A DNA stretch of 64,000 nucleotides from positions 55,546-119,545 of the forward strand of contig CAYMIX010000005.1 of NCBI GenBank assembly GCA_964391185.1. Reading direction: 5' to 3'. The DNA is from JAKQEM01 sp964391185. GTDB lineage: Bacteria > Patescibacteriota > Gracilibacteria > Peribacterales > Peribacteraceae. Each line of letters starts with the position of its first letter. Within the stretch, counting starts at the first letter, position 1. Positions 17,546 to 25,958 of this stretch are shown piece by piece. A model generated the notes under the pieces. The model ran no database searches, had not been told where the DNA came from, and worked only from the letters and a program-made list of their open reading frames with translations. The position numbers were made by a program, and so were the translations under genes.

Positions 17546-18577
17546 ATGAAAAAGTCAATGATTCACCCATCGAAAGAGACCATAGAAATATGGCTTCCAG
17601 ACGCCAATAAAACACGTTTATGTGGCATTTCACTGGCACATTCGTTGTATGCTTTTCCGGTCGATATTTTGCTCCATGGACCGCTTGGTGCTGGTAAAAC
17701 TGCGTTCATTCAAGGTCTCGCGGAAGGCCTGCAGATCGACGACATACTATCGAGTCCAACCTACGCACTAGAGCAGCGATACGCGACAACATCGGGTATT
17801 CCATTTATCCATATCGATTTATACCGCTTAAAACCCGCACAAGCAGCCGAGCTTATCGAGATGACTGATGACCACACGGGAATCCGCTGTATCGAATGGG
17901 CAGATCGCATACATAAAACTGATCACGCATCTATCACGATTGATCTGACAGAAAAAGATGATGGCCGCGTCGTGAAGATTACATTTGAAGATATCGCGCT
18001 TCCTTCCGAGAAACATATTTCTCATTGGCGAACAGAGATGCATTTGCCTGCGCATGTCATCAAACATTGCGAAGCCGTTGGAACGCTCTCCCGGCAATTT
18101 GCTGAGCACCTGGTAAAACAGGGAATAGTTGCCCGGCCACAGGCACTTGATTGTGCGGGCCAGCTACATGACCTGATGCGATTTATTGATTTCAAACCTG
18201 GTGCAGCACCTGCAGATCACCTGCCATCGAAAGATGATGAAAGGATATGGGAAGAATTAAAAGACAATTACTCGGGGATGAACCATGAAGAAGCTATTAC
18301 GAATTTTCTTCAAGTTAATGGGTATCCGGCTCTTGCATCGATGATCGAATTACATGGCCTGCGTATTCCACTGGAAAACAGAACGACTATTGAACAGAAA
18401 ATTCTCTACTACGCAGACAAGCGTGTCCTTGTCGATGAACTCGTAACTCTCAATAAACGTTTTGAAGATTTCCGCATGCGCTATGGCCAAGGCGTACTTT
18501 CTGAAGATGCTCGTAGATGGCATAAAGAAGCCAAAATCGTGGAAGATGAACTATTTCCCGATGGACCTCCGCTATAA
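17546..18577 (+). CDS. TsaE ATPase fused to an HD hydrolase domain
   Basis: The N-terminal half (about 1-155) is TsaE, the ATPase partner of TsaB/TsaD in t6A tRNA modification: Walker A GPLGAGKT (45-52), SSPTYALEQRY and IDLYRL. The C-terminal half (about 165-343) has an HD-superfamily pattern: a first His in LPAHVIKHCEAVG, an HD pair in GQLHDLMRF and a late ADK in ILYYADKRV. TsaE is normally about 150 aa and stands alone. A single continuous frame joins both domains, with no frameshift seen. TATAAT lies at 17529-17534, 11 nt before the ATG. tsaB and tsaD are not in the window. Confidence 0.85.
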   Translation: MKKSMIHPSKETIEIWLPDANKTRLCGISLAHSLYAFPVDILLHGPLGAGKTAFIQGLAEGLQIDDILSSPTYALEQRYATTSGIPFIHIDLYRLKPAQAAELIEMTDDHTGIRCIEWADRIHKTDHASITIDLTEKDDGRVVKITFEDIALPSEKHISHWRTEMHLPAHVIKHCEAVGTLSRQFAEHLVKQGIVARPQALDCAGQLHDLMRFIDFKPGAAPADHLPSKDDERIWEELKDNYSGMNHEEAITNFLQVNGYPALASMIELHGLRIPLENRTTIEQKILYYADKRVLVDELVTLNKRFEDFRMRYGQGVLSEDARRWHKEAKIVEDELFPDGPPL

Positions 18578-18585
18578 TCGCATTC

Positions 18586-19695
18586 ATGCGTACCCGACTC
18601 ATCGCGTTAACACTTCTCCTTGGGATTGCCCTCCCTGCATTCGCACAGGAATCGCAGCAATCGTTTGAAGCAACGGTAAGACACCTCATATTGAGCATAT
18701 GCGCAGAATCATCTACGCAACAATGTGCACGCTTAGAAGTCGAATCCAGTGATCCTGCATTTTCAAGCGAACCAATTATCATCAACACAAACGCTGATGA
18801 CACAGCAAATATTAAGAACTTAAAAATTCGTGAGGGCGATGCTGTTGTTATTCAAACTGAAGAAATCAATGGAACTCGCCAATATTTCGTATCAGACGTT
18901 GTTCGCCGTTCGCCACTGATTTGGCTAACAATTATTTTCATTATCGCAGTCATTGCATTCGGCGGCATGAGCGCAGTTCGATCATTTGCTGGAATGGTCG
19001 TGAGTTTGCTCGTGATCATCTTCTTTATGATCCCGCGCATTCTCGCAGGTGATCCACCATTGCTTCTCGCTTTCATTAGCTCATTGTTCATCATGCTCGT
19101 GACGTTTTTGCTTACTCACGGATGGAACAAAAAAACGATAGCTGCCTTTGGTGGCACAGCCACAAGCCTCTTGCTCACTGCATTATTGGCGACAGGATTT
19201 TCTGTTTACGCGCGTATCACCGGTCGCGCCGATGAAGAAATGCTTTTCCTGCTTGCAGATTATCCATCGTTAAACACACACAGCATCGTCCTCGCAGGAA
19301 TACTCATTGGAACACTCGGAGTGCTCGATGATATTACGATTTCGCAAGCATCAGCAGTCTTCGAACTACGCAAAGCAAACATGCGTTACACCGTTCGAGA
19401 TCTATACAATAGCGCTTGTCGCATAGGTCGCGATCACATCGCAGCTGCAGTAAACACTTTAGTCCTCGCATATGCGGGAACTGCATTGCCATTGCTTCTA
19501 CTTCTTGTTGGTATCCCTGCAGGTGAATCGATGTGGACATTTATCAATCGTGAGATGATAGCAACTGAAATCCTTCGCACACTCACAGGAAGTATTGGCT
19601 TACTTGCAGCCGTCCCACTCACGACGCTTATTGCAGCGTTTCTCGCAGTCAAAACTCCACAACCGGAAGGTGCTCATGACATACATATACATTAA
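18586..19695 (+). CDS. YibE/F-family membrane protein
   Basis: A 369-aa protein with a signal peptide (ALTLLLGIALPAFAQ), a small extracytoplasmic domain (about 20-105) and then about 7-8 helices. YibE/F family features include RSPLIWL at the start of the membrane part, LGVLDDITISQASAVFEL and GRDHIAAAVNTLVLAYAG. The transported substrate is not known. TATAAT at 18573-18578 ends 7 nt before the ATG and overlaps the TAA stop of the TsaE-HD gene. The gene therefore has its own promoter despite the 8-nt gap. Confidence 0.88.
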   Translation: MRTRLIALTLLLGIALPAFAQESQQSFEATVRHLILSICAESSTQQCARLEVESSDPAFSSEPIIINTNADDTANIKNLKIREGDAVVIQTEEINGTRQYFVSDVVRRSPLIWLTIIFIIAVIAFGGMSAVRSFAGMVVSLLVIIFFMIPRILAGDPPLLLAFISSLFIMLVTFLLTHGWNKKTIAAFGGTATSLLLTALLATGFSVYARITGRADEEMLFLLADYPSLNTHSIVLAGILIGTLGVLDDITISQASAVFELRKANMRYTVRDLYNSACRIGRDHIAAAVNTLVLAYAGTALPLLLLLVGIPAGESMWTFINREMIATEILRTLTGSIGLLAAVPLTTLIAAFLAVKTPQPEGAHDIHIH

Positions 19696-19701
19696 TAATG
19701 T

Positions 19702-19763
19702 AAGGAAGTATGGATGTATGGAAGACACTGACATACCTCCTTGCTTTCGCACTTCCATACTCC
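19702..19763. repeat. Palindromic repeat, GTATGG family
   Basis: Begins GGAAGTATGGA and ends TTCCATACTCC, which are inverted copies. A second TATGGAAG lies inside. It is related to 52770-52806 and more distantly to 10378-10437. It lies between the YibE/F stop and the zur operator. Confidence 0.5.
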
Positions 19764-19784
19764 AAATGAAATACTATTGCATTT
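19764..19784. promoter_or_regulatory. Zur-box-like operator
   Basis: A 21-bp near-perfect dyad: AAATG AA ATA C TAT TG CATTT. It shares the AAATG-N2-ATA-N-TAT-N2-CATTT frame of the E. coli Zur box as I recall it. It overlaps the TTGCAT -35 element of the promoter driving the Fur-family gene and the ZIP transporter, so zinc-loaded Zur bound here would block its own operon. Confidence 0.7.
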
Positions 19785-19804
19785 AGAAAATAGTTGCTTA
19801 TGAT
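19777..19804 (+). promoter_or_regulatory. Promoter of the zur-ZIP operon
   Basis: -35 TTGCAT (19777-19782), 16-nt spacer, -10 TATGAT (19799-19804), then 6 nt to the ATG at 19811. This is a leaderless arrangement under the Zur-like operator. Confidence 0.65.
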
Positions 19805-19810
19805 AGGTTC

Positions 19811-20233
19811 ATGCAGCTAGATCCAGTAGTGTCATTTCTGCGCATAAACGGCTACCGCGATACGCAGCCTCGGAGGTTGGTCATCGACGCTTTGCAGAAA
19901 CTCAAAGAACCTGTTTCTCCTTATGATATTCAAAAACACATTGCGCGGAAGAGCGGCGCAATCAGCATTGTGACTGTGTATAGGATAATCGAACTCTACG
20001 TAAAATTGGGCCTCGTTCACCGTCATCCATGTAGCGGAAAATATTCTCTCTGTGCATTGCCCGGTAAAGACGGCGCACATGGATATCTCCACTGTCATGA
20101 CTGCGGAAACTCTCAGGAATTCGTTAGCGAAGAATTATCAGATGCAACTTCGAAACATGCCAAAAAGTTCGGCTATACGTCGTCCACTCCCCTACTCGAA
20201 ATCGTCGGAACATGTAAAAACTGCTCTCATTAA
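19811..20233 (+). CDS. zur: Fur-family metalloregulator, probably Zur
   Basis: A DNA-binding repressor of the Fur superfamily, 140 aa. The N-terminal winged helix (RDTQPRRLVIDALQKL, VTVYRIIELYVKLGLV) is followed by a metal-binding dimer domain. This has HGYLHCHDCGN (Cys95, Cys98 with nearby His90, 94 and 96) and CKNC (Cys135, Cys138), the usual structural zinc site. Zur is preferred over Fur or PerR because the operator matches a Zur box and the next gene, 12 nt on, is a ZIP transporter. This is inference, not direct evidence of metal specificity. Confidence 0.82.
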   Translation: MQLDPVVSFLRINGYRDTQPRRLVIDALQKLKEPVSPYDIQKHIARKSGAISIVTVYRIIELYVKLGLVHRHPCSGKYSLCALPGKDGAHGYLHCHDCGNSQEFVSEELSDATSKHAKKFGYTSSTPLLEIVGTCKNCSH

Positions 20234-20245
20234 TTCCCTCCTCCC

Positions 20246-21001
20246 ATGGAAACTCTCTCCGCACCTATTCTCTCCTTCGGAAGTGTCATCATTTGCAGCC
20301 TTCTGTCGCTGTTTGGAATGTACTTGTTTTCAATCAAGAAAGGAATGATCGAGCGCATGATGCTCTATATCATTAGCTTCTCAACAGGAGCGATGCTCGG
20401 AGATGTCTTCCTGCATATGATGCCAGAAATGGTCGAAGATGCTGCATTTGCACCGAGTGGTTGGTATCTCATTCTTGGAGGAATTGTGGGATCATTTATT
20501 CTCGAAAAATTCATACACTGGCACCACTGTCACATGATTCCGTGTGAAGAACATTATCATCCAGTAGGGAAAATGAACTTAGTGGGCGATGCAATGCACA
20601 ACGTCACGGATGGATTCCTGATCGCTGGAAGTTTCCTTGTTGATTATCAACTTGGTGTCGCGACCACCATCGCAGTGATCCTCCACGAAATCCCACAAGA
20701 AATCGGCGATTATGCATTGCTCCGTTACAGCGGCTACAGCCAGGGAAAGGCATTGCTCTTCAACTTCTTTACAACACTCTCAGCGCTCGTCGGTGTTGCA
20801 CTTGCTCTCTTCTTCGACAAATCCATTCCAGGACTTACACAACTTATTCTCCCGCTCACTGCAGGTAACTTCTTGTACCTTGCCGGGTCTGATCTTATTC
20901 CAGAGCTTCACAAAGAAACCGCAGCTCACCGCTCCGCGATGCAGCTCTTCTGGATGATTGCGGGAATTGCGTTTATGGCTGCTCTCCTCACGCTTGAATA
21001 A
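20246..21001 (+). CDS. ZIP-family metal (zinc) importer
   Basis: A 251-aa polytopic membrane transporter with about 8 helices. The metal-binding helices carry GDAMHNVTDGFLIAG (helix 4, HN..DG) and ILHEIPQEIGDYALL (helix 5, HEIPQE), which are the ZIP signatures. A His-rich loop (HWHHCHMIPCEEHYH) lies between helices 3 and 4. It follows the zur gene by 12 nt, so both share the operator. Uptake of zinc is the most likely role; ZIP proteins can also move iron or manganese. A palindromic repeat follows the stop. Confidence 0.92.
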   Translation: METLSAPILSFGSVIICSLLSLFGMYLFSIKKGMIERMMLYIISFSTGAMLGDVFLHMMPEMVEDAAFAPSGWYLILGGIVGSFILEKFIHWHHCHMIPCEEHYHPVGKMNLVGDAMHNVTDGFLIAGSFLVDYQLGVATTIAVILHEIPQEIGDYALLRYSGYSQGKALLFNFFTTLSALVGVALALFFDKSIPGLTQLILPLTAGNFLYLAGSDLIPELHKETAAHRSAMQLFWMIAGIAFMAALLTLE

Positions 21002-21002
21002 A

Positions 21003-21064
21003 GTTAATTCGTTAACGCGTTAACTCGATTCCTCGCTTTCGAATTAACGAATTAACGCGTTAAC
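21003..21064. repeat. AT-rich palindromic repeat at a convergent junction
   Basis: Contains TTAATTCGTTAA near the left and TTAACGAATTAA near the right as inverted copies, plus ACGCGTTAAC at both ends. It fills the gap between the ZIP stop (21001) and the convergent stop at 21071. Similar in style to 30130-30191. Confidence 0.55.
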
Positions 21065-21070
21065 TGAGAT

Positions 21071-21673
21071 TTATAAGTGCCAAGGCGTTAGCTCACTTAA
21101 GAGGATTCGCATAAATTCTGCTCCATCAAGCATCAATAATACTGGTGCAATCAAGATCATTCCTGTCGCAACAAACAAGCTGAATGTGCACACATATTCG
21201 ATCATCGATACATTCTTTCCAAACTTTGGATGCAAGCGTGAAAGATAATGGTCGATGTCCGAAAGGATCTTGAGCATGTCGTAGAGGATCTTGAGCTTCG
21301 GCGTCATTATTCCAATACCACGCAGTACGGTAATTTCCGCCAACATCAATCCTTTGATACCGATCATCCCGGTAAGGGATGGGTGCAAATATACGGCGAC
21401 AACAAGGCCCATCATGAAGAGCGTGAGGTCGACAATACTTTCACGAATAACTCCTTCCGTCGTCTTGCGCCAGTCGAGTCCATGCACCTCGCGATACTTC
21501 ACGATATCGAGTGCCATATGAACCAAAATCAACACACCAAAAAATCCTAAGTTCAGTATCGCCGCAGCAAGGAACGATAGCACGAGAAAGGCTGCGTGGA
21601 ACGCAGGCAAACTATCGTGCTGATGCGCGAACAATCGCAAGGAACGAAGAGAAAATGCGTGTGTTTGTTTCAT
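21071..21673 (-). CDS. Uncharacterised four-helix membrane protein
   Basis: About 200 aa, no family recognised. Four hydrophobic segments are apparent: AAFLVLSFLAAAILNLGFFG, VDLTLFMMGLVVAVYL, a weaker segment near MIGIKGLMLAEITVL, and EYVCTFSLFVATGMILIAPV. A conserved-looking loop DIVKYREVHGLDWRKTTEGV sits on the cytoplasmic side. The ATG at 21673 is preferred over the TTG at 21697; TATAAT (21689-21694) lies 15 nt upstream. The gene is convergent with ZIP, and a functional link to zinc is not implied. Confidence 0.7.
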   Translation of the reverse strand: MKQTHAFSLRSLRLFAHQHDSLPAFHAAFLVLSFLAAAILNLGFFGVLILVHMALDIVKYREVHGLDWRKTTEGVIRESIVDLTLFMMGLVVAVYLHPSLTGMIGIKGLMLAEITVLRGIGIMTPKLKILYDMLKILSDIDHYLSRLHPKFGKNVSMIEYVCTFSLFVATGMILIAPVLLMLDGAEFMRILLSELTPWHL

Positions 21674-21733
21674 AGTTTTATTATTAATATTATACAATAT
21701 TTATTAGAATATTGCAATATGATCGTAGATCAA

Positions 21734-21777
21734 ACCCCTCCTTGCGAGAGGGGTAAGGCTGCAGCATTCGCTGCAGC
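21734..21777. terminator. Two tandem hairpins, possible minus-strand terminator
   Basis: ACCCCTC/GAGGGGT (21734-21754) and GCTGCAGC/GCTGCAGC (21758-21777). Read on the minus strand they follow the 92-aa gene stop, and only three Ts follow the last stem. Terminator function is therefore uncertain. Confidence 0.45.
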
Positions 21778-21785
21778 GGTTGTCG

Positions 21786-22064
21786 CTACTGGTTCCTTGG
21801 TCGCCTTGTGGTCTTTGGAACACCATGGCCTGTGCCACCGGATCGAGGTGTAGTTGCACGTGCCAGTGCTTCCTTAGCCTTCTCAAGCCTGGCTTGAGCC
21901 TCGCGAACCTCCCGTTCAAGCTCTTCAACACTCTTACTCACTCGTTTGGTCCCTATGTAGGAAAGCAAAGTTATCAGCCAACGACATATACAAATTATCT
22001 TCTTTGTAATAGCTGTCAATGAGTAAGCGACGATCACCCATTCAATCTGCACCTTCTTCTGCAT
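21786..22064 (-). CDS. Small membrane/coiled-coil protein, 92 aa
   Basis: The N-terminal half is hydrophobic (IEWVIVAYSLTAI, ICRWLITLLSYIG). The second half is a short charged coiled coil (VEELEREVREAQARLEKAKE) with a basic tail (KTTRRPRNQ). It overlaps the 3' end of the 671-aa gene by 31 nt, suggesting coupling. A GTG at the coiled-coil start is an alternative that would give a 51-aa soluble protein. No function can be assigned. Confidence 0.5.
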   Translation of the reverse strand: MQKKVQIEWVIVAYSLTAITKKIICICRWLITLLSYIGTKRVSKSVEELEREVREAQARLEKAKEALARATTPRSGGTGHGVPKTTRRPRNQ

Positions 22065-24049
22065 TCAACGAAATCACGCACAAGATCTTTGAATTGATTA
22101 TCGCCCAATACAGCACGAGTATCTTCATGTAGCCTTGCAAAATATTGCTCCGCTTCGTCATCTTGATCGAGTTTAAGTGCCAGTACTCCTCGGTAGTACA
22201 GACTCAACAAATGTGTGTCACATTCAGACAGTGCCAGATCAAGGAAATCCTTTGCTCGAGTGAACTCGCCTTTTTCTATCGCCAGCGACGCACAGCGACA
22301 GAGTAAATCCGGCTGGTTCGGAAAGGATGCTAATCCCATTTCATACGCTTGAAGTGCCTCCTCATTCCTTCCTTCATTCTCAAAAGAAATTCCTGTATGT
22401 AATAACGTTGTTCCAACAAATCCTTGATCGAGAGGAGCAACATGCATGTGTCTATAAATCCTCAAAGTATCAGCAATTTCATTGGTAACTCTTACCCGTA
22501 CAGGGTCTGTATAGATTTTTCTCGTCACTCCAGAGCTATCATGACGTGAGTAAACATACGATTCATCAATTAATTTTTCGAGCTTATTTCTCTCTTTTTT
22601 ATCCGGAATCATGTCGAGAGAAAAAGACCTACCGCACCTTCTATAACCAAAATCGAGAAATGAAAAGCTACCATCACTATGTGCAATCAATAATGCTCCG
22701 TGTGAGGCAGCTGGCTCGCCTCGGTTTGATTCGTTTGAATTGCAGTAAAAAATTTGACCGTAATTGATACCGCTTTCTATGCAAAGAGCGGCCATAAGCC
22801 ATAAACCACTAAAACAATTAAGCGAACGTGACTCATGTGCAAACACTGGAGTTCCTAGATGATATGCGTGAATTATCGCATCCATCCCATATTCACCTGC
22901 ATCAACGTACGGGAACTTGGACACTTCGCAAAATACTTTGCTTGCGATTTCACGTTCTTTTGCGCCAAGGGAGCTCCACTGTGCTGTAACCTCCAGAAAA
23001 GCTACATCCTTTTTTGAGCGCTCTACATCGAGTACTTCAGTAAGTTTTCGCCGAGTTCCTGGGGAGTTCTCTCGGAGAAATGTCTTAGCTCTTTTCCAGA
23101 GAGCCATATCGTCGTCGTCGAGATACCTTAGTATTTGCGGATCATCCCCATTGAGATCGTCACGTTCCGGCATTACCTGATTATTATCGCACTCAGCTTT
23201 CCTGATAGCGGCTTGCGCTAGAACATTTTTCAGCAGCTGCTGATGAACATCATCATCAGTCACTTCATCGAAAGCTAAAAAAGTACGATATCCTTGTAGT
23301 GCTAAGTGTTCAGCAAAAATGGCATGTGGCAATACTCGAAAACTCTGTAGAGTGAGAAGCAATCGATGACGAATCTCCACACTTTGTATAAGCAAGTGCT
23401 CAAATGCTCGTATCGATTCTTCAAGCGTTCTGCTATTCGCTGTCAGCTTAGACCACGCTGAAAATCCAATAAATGAATATAAAGGATCCGTGTTTTGTGC
23501 TTCAGCTCGTGTCTTACAATCATTATGTTTGGCACTAGGAAGATGTCTAAGCTCAGCAAGGGAACCATCATAGGCATGTTCATCAGAAGGATAATTTCTT
23601 ACCAACCATTCATTCATTAAATTTCCAACAGTACGTACTGTAGGCCCGTATGTTCGATGAAGTTGTGCGACGACATCTTTCATGTGATCGGGCAAGAAAA
23701 TCCTGCAGGGATCTCCGTCGAGACCTGAAGTGTCTACATGTAAACTTGGGGTAGATTGCAGAAGAGATAATCCCTTAAACGCATCATGGTAGTCAGGAAC
23801 TAAAGGGTAATGGATAACTGCTGGCGTGGCTAAGGAATGCTTGCCTTCATGAAATTGTAAATCAAATGGCCCAATCCCTAGTGACATTCTTAGATCCAAC
23901 GCAGTTGTTGCAACTATCCGCTGTAGCACATGTGCAATAGCAGAAGGATTAATTTCACGAACAAGCTCATCGCAAGCTCGTTCAGACAATTCACCAATCA
24001 AGGCACGGTGCTGCTCAGGAATACCCGATAAGTATGATGCATTTCCCAC
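22034..24049 (-). CDS. Large protein with Cys-His-Asp triad pattern and TPR tail
   Basis: About 671 aa, not recognised as a named family. The N-terminal 380 residues are helical and without clear motifs. A transglutaminase/papain-like pattern follows: Cys in RSLNCFSGLWLMAALC (about 412), His in ASHGALLIAHSDG (about 450) and Asp in FSFLDFG (about 466). At the C-terminus (about 560-660) there are three TPR-like repeats (GISFENEGRNEEALQAYEMG, RCASLAIEKGEFTRAKDFLD, YRGVLALKLDQDDEAEQYF). The GTG at 24049 is chosen because TAGAAT at 24056-24061 ends 6 nt upstream; TTG at 24052 is the longer option. A cysteine peptidase or amidase role is inference. Confidence 0.65.
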   Translation of the reverse strand: MGNASYLSGIPEQHRALIGELSERACDELVREINPSAIAHVLQRIVATTALDLRMSLGIGPFDLQFHEGKHSLATPAVIHYPLVPDYHDAFKGLSLLQSTPSLHVDTSGLDGDPCRIFLPDHMKDVVAQLHRTYGPTVRTVGNLMNEWLVRNYPSDEHAYDGSLAELRHLPSAKHNDCKTRAEAQNTDPLYSFIGFSAWSKLTANSRTLEESIRAFEHLLIQSVEIRHRLLLTLQSFRVLPHAIFAEHLALQGYRTFLAFDEVTDDDVHQQLLKNVLAQAAIRKAECDNNQVMPERDDLNGDDPQILRYLDDDDMALWKRAKTFLRENSPGTRRKLTEVLDVERSKKDVAFLEVTAQWSSLGAKEREIASKVFCEVSKFPYVDAGEYGMDAIIHAYHLGTPVFAHESRSLNCFSGLWLMAALCIESGINYGQIFYCNSNESNRGEPAASHGALLIAHSDGSFSFLDFGYRRCGRSFSLDMIPDKKERNKLEKLIDESYVYSRHDSSGVTRKIYTDPVRVRVTNEIADTLRIYRHMHVAPLDQGFVGTTLLHTGISFENEGRNEEALQAYEMGLASFPNQPDLLCRCASLAIEKGEFTRAKDFLDLALSECDTHLLSLYYRGVLALKLDQDDEAEQYFARLHEDTRAVLGDNQFKDLVRDFVECRRRCRLNG

Positions 24050-24102
24050 CAATAAATTCTACCTGTATAAATGTATATTTCAATAATGACATAATAAGTC
24101 AA

Positions 24103-25380
24103 CTAAGTACCCCTAATGATCTTCTTAGCATTCTCTAGCCTTTCCTTGATGCCTAATTCATACCCCCGCTCTGTTGGCTGATAAAAATCTGTCGGTTCTA
24201 TGCCGATGGGGAAATAATGAGCAGCCACAATCCCCTCCTCGCTGTCATGCGGATACTGATACCCATCGCCATAGCCCTGCTGCTTCATTCCTTTCACCGG
24301 TGCGTTGCGCAGATGATTCGGCACTTCGAGTGTTGGCGAATCGCGCATGAGTCGTTTCACTGCTCCCATCGCACGCGTCACAGCATTGCTCTTGGGCGCT
24401 TGAGCCAAATACACACAGGCATGCGCGAGGAAATATTCACCTTCTGGTAATCCGACAAATTCAAAGGCTTGTTGTGCACTCATGACAAATTGCAACGCAC
24501 GCGGGTCCGCGTTCCCAATATCTTCCGATGCGAATATCGCCATGCGACGGAAAATAAATCGTGGCGCTTCACCGGCTTCCAGCATTTTAAACATCCAAAT
24601 AAGCGCTGCGTCGGGGTCACTCCCGCGCATCGTTTTGATGAATGCCGAAATCGTATTGTAATGCTCTTCACCAGCGCGATCATAACGTTTGCTGCGTTCT
24701 TTGAAGAGCGCTTCAGCCTGCGCAATTGTTATGCGATTTCCCGCAGTCATTACCGCAAGTTCGAGAGCATTCAATGCTATACGTGCATCACCATTACTGA
24801 TCTGCGCGATGCGTTCGAGTACACCATCAGCAACGGAAATTTTCCCGCCATAACCATCGGGTGATGCAATCGCTCGTTCGAGAATTGCCTTGAGATGATT
24901 GTGATCAAGTGGCTTGAGCACATATACATGCGACCTCGAAACCAACGCTGCGTTCACTTCGAAGTATGGGTTTTCCGTCGTCGCACCGATGAGAATCACG
25001 ACGCCATTTTCGACATACGGAAGAAGTGCGTCCTGCTGGGCTTTGTTGAAGCGATGAATTTCATCGACAAATAATACCGTGCGCTGCTTGAATGCCGTCT
25101 TCATGCGTTCGGCTTCCGCGCACACTTCTTTAAGTTCTTTCACACCGCTGAGTACCGCATTGAGCTGAACAAAGTGCGCGTTTGTTGCCTCAGCTATGAT
25201 GCGCGCGAGCGTTGTTTTCCCCGTCCCAGGAGGGCCAGAAAGAATCACCGACGCAAGCGCATCATGTTCGATGACTGCTCGAAGTGCCGTTCCCTGTCCC
25301 ACCATATGCTCCTGCCCCACAAACTGCTCAAGCTTGGTTGGGCGGAGCTTGTATGCCAAGGGTGCGCTAACATCAGCCAT
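24103..25380 (-). CDS. rarA: RarA/MgsA-type AAA+ recombination factor
   Basis: A clamp-loader-like ATPase acting at stalled replication forks (bacterial RarA, eukaryotic WRNIP1). The 425-aa protein has Walker A GPPGTGKT, Walker B VLFVDEIHRFN, sensor-1 GATTENPYFEVN and the C-terminal tetramerisation region (RGSDPDAALIWMFKMLEAGE, YPHDSEEGIVAAHYFP). Unlike most genes here it seems to have a short leader. TAGAAT lies about 21 nt upstream and a GGAAG Shine-Dalgarno-like stretch sits 5 nt before the ATG. Length is normal. Confidence 0.95.
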   Translation of the reverse strand: MADVSAPLAYKLRPTKLEQFVGQEHMVGQGTALRAVIEHDALASVILSGPPGTGKTTLARIIAEATNAHFVQLNAVLSGVKELKEVCAEAERMKTAFKQRTVLFVDEIHRFNKAQQDALLPYVENGVVILIGATTENPYFEVNAALVSRSHVYVLKPLDHNHLKAILERAIASPDGYGGKISVADGVLERIAQISNGDARIALNALELAVMTAGNRITIAQAEALFKERSKRYDRAGEEHYNTISAFIKTMRGSDPDAALIWMFKMLEAGEAPRFIFRRMAIFASEDIGNADPRALQFVMSAQQAFEFVGLPEGEYFLAHACVYLAQAPKSNAVTRAMGAVKRLMRDSPTLEVPNHLRNAPVKGMKQQGYGDGYQYPHDSEEGIVAAHYFPIGIEPTDFYQPTERGYELGIKERLENAKKIIRGT

Positions 25381-25513
25381 AATTCTTCCAGAAGGCCGCT
25401 ATTCTAGCACGGACAGATTCTCTTGCGTACGCAGCAGAAAAAATGCCTATTTGTATATTTTGCTTGCTACAGTGGCATTTCTTAGTTCCTCCTACTTCCT
25501 CCCTACCACTCTT

Positions 25514-25864
25514 ATGTCCAGTCTCGTCAAGACCATCACGTGGATTCTCGGCATCGTTCTTATTGCCGTCGGACTCCTCGGTTTCGTCAACGATCCTATT
25601 CTTGGAATCTTTGAAGTCGACACCATTCACAACTTGGTTCATTTGCTCAGCGGTATTGTTGCAATTATTGCAGTATCCTCCGGTGAATCGTATGCACGCT
25701 TGTACTTGATCATCTTTGGTATCGTGTACGCTCTCGTGACTGTTCTTGGATTTGTGAACGGCGGAAATATTCTTGGACTCTTCATGGTAAACGAAGCAGA
25801 CAACTATTTACACGCTGCAATCGCGCTAGCTTGTTTGGCAGTTGGATTTGGTGGAAAGAAATAG
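25514..25864 (+). CDS. DUF4383-like four-helix membrane protein
   Basis: A 116-aa protein with four predicted helices and the family-like repeat VGLLGFVNDPILGIFEVD and VLGFVNGGNILGLFMVNEAD. Each is followed by a helix starting with N.VH or NYLHAA (HNLVHLLSGIVA, DNYLHAAIALACL). DUF4383 has no known function. The longer frame upstream runs antisense to rarA, so the ATG at 25514 is preferred. A palindrome and a terminator follow. Confidence 0.75.
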   Translation: MSSLVKTITWILGIVLIAVGLLGFVNDPILGIFEVDTIHNLVHLLSGIVAIIAVSSGESYARLYLIIFGIVYALVTVLGFVNGGNILGLFMVNEADNYLHAAIALACLAVGFGGKK

Positions 25865-25876
25865 ATTTTGATTTGT

Positions 25877-25914
25877 TTTTTGTAGGAGCGTTGCATGCAA
25901 CGCTCCTACAAAAA
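25877..25914. repeat. 38-nt perfect palindrome
   Basis: Two 19-nt arms with no loop, meeting at TTGCATGCAA, with outer parts TTTTTGTAGGAGCG and CGCTCCTACAAAAA. It lies just after the DUF4383 gene and abuts a separate terminator. It looks like a REP-type element and would extrude as a cruciform or hairpin. Confidence 0.8.
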
Positions 25915-25940
25915 TGCCCCGCTCAGCGGGGCATTTTTTT
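25914..25940. terminator. Bidirectional Rho-independent terminator
   Basis: ATGCCCCGC, loop TCA, GCGGGGCAT, followed by a T-run on the plus strand. On the minus strand the stem is followed by ATTTTTG. It can serve both the DUF4383 gene (plus) and the SLH gene (minus). Confidence 0.9.
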
Positions 25941-25958
25941 CATGAATCGTTATTGTGA

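Noticed and set aside
21720..21853. Plus-strand ORF with an Ala-rich hydrophobic run
   Set aside because: The AAAFAAAVVA stretch comes from the GCTGCAGC hairpin arms; it lies opposite a minus-strand gene end and terminator-like stems.
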